Shown here in pieces: positions 63,757 through 64,000 of a DNA stretch of 64,000 nt. The notes under the pieces were generated by a model that was not told the origin of the DNA, made no database searches, and saw only the letters and a program-made list of their open reading frames with translations. Position 1 is the stretch's first letter; every line of letters starts with the position of its first letter. The DNA is taken from the NCBI GenBank assembly GCA_036898135.1, contig CM072522.1:60829056-60893055 (forward strand), read 5' to 3'. The translations under genes were made by a program, and so were the position numbers. The stretch is from Oncomelania hupensis. Taxonomy: Eukaryota; Mollusca; Gastropoda; Littorinimorpha; Pomatiopsidae.

Positions 63757-64000
63757 AATATTTTAGGCAGTTTTCTTGGTACTTGACAGTTACTAAAAAA
63801 CATCATTTTAGTTTTTTCCTTAGATAATTCTAGGCCATTAGATATCATGTACTTGTTTAAACTATTTATTTCTGTTTGATAAACTAAAGTAATGTGTTTT
63901 ATTTCATACAAAGAAGTTTTCTTTTTTAGATTAACATTCATCCATATAGCAATGTCATCAGCATATTGAACAAGAGTAACCCTGTTACTGAAAACTTTTG
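63757..64000 (-). pseudogene. LINE ORF2, RT catalytic region (runs off the window)
   Basis: Minus strand from the window edge reads RVTLVQYADDIAIWM (catalytic YADD at about 63958) then LSKEKTKMMFFS, the segment after RT motif C. It continues in the same frame at 57216 when the inserted Gypsy element is discounted. The 5' part lies outside the window. Confidence 0.88.

Overview
This window is eukaryotic nuclear DNA. It has split genes with GT/AG introns, many tandem and trinucleotide repeats, and several classes of metazoan transposon. The mix of RTE-like, CR1/L2-like and RNase H-bearing LINEs, Ty3/Gypsy, Tc1/mariner and abundant SINE-like copies, together with a C2H2 zinc-finger gene and a ZU5-UPA gene, fits a lophotrochozoan. 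A gastropod mollusc is my best guess; this is inference and no species is claimed. Most of the sequence is repetitive, and only two host genes can be modelled exon by exon.

Layout. 1-500 is a 76-bp tandem array running into a 500-N gap. 1.0-4.5 kb is LINE and SINE debris, including a 5S-like SINE. 4.5-8.2 kb is a partial copy of the 5' end of a zinc-finger gene with a CR1-like LINE in its intron. 8.4-12 kb is minisatellites and SINE copies. 12.3-15.7 kb is an RTE-like LINE with one intact 1,089-codon ORF, inserted into decayed zinc-finger sequence. 15.75-27.0 kb (minus strand) is a six-exon C2H2 gene with 11 fingers and about 544 residues; its phases agree at every junction, and its introns carry a complete but dead Tc1 element, LINE pieces, a candidate LTR and a full-length SINE. 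27-35 kb is almost entirely minisatellite. 35.37-40.29 kb (minus strand) holds four coding exons of a ZU5-UPA (UNC5/PIDD-like) gene whose 5' end is not found. 40.4-55.6 kb holds LINE 3' fragments, three copies of a roughly 1.5-kb LTR family (two of them solo LTRs with 5-bp target duplications) and microsatellites. 55.7-64.0 kb is an RNase H-bearing LINE interrupted by a complete LTR-to-LTR Gypsy element (57222-63751, target duplication CTATC).

Common threads. The main unlabelled system is a dispersed 34-nt hairpin (GGTCC...GGACC) at the 3' end of at least 13 copies. It ends a roughly 570-690 bp SINE-like family, a copy of only 63 bp with a perfect 13-bp target duplication, and the 3' UTR of a LINE. 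This suggests a LINE/SINE partnership recognised through a short 3' RNA hairpin. The Gypsy element has integrase before reverse transcriptase (Gmr1-like order), has lost most of its reverse transcriptase, and carries a copy of the SINE-like element inside its LTR. The zinc-finger gene shows exon-pair duplication, decay at the end of its finger array, and a separate 5' duplication about 19-21 kb away.
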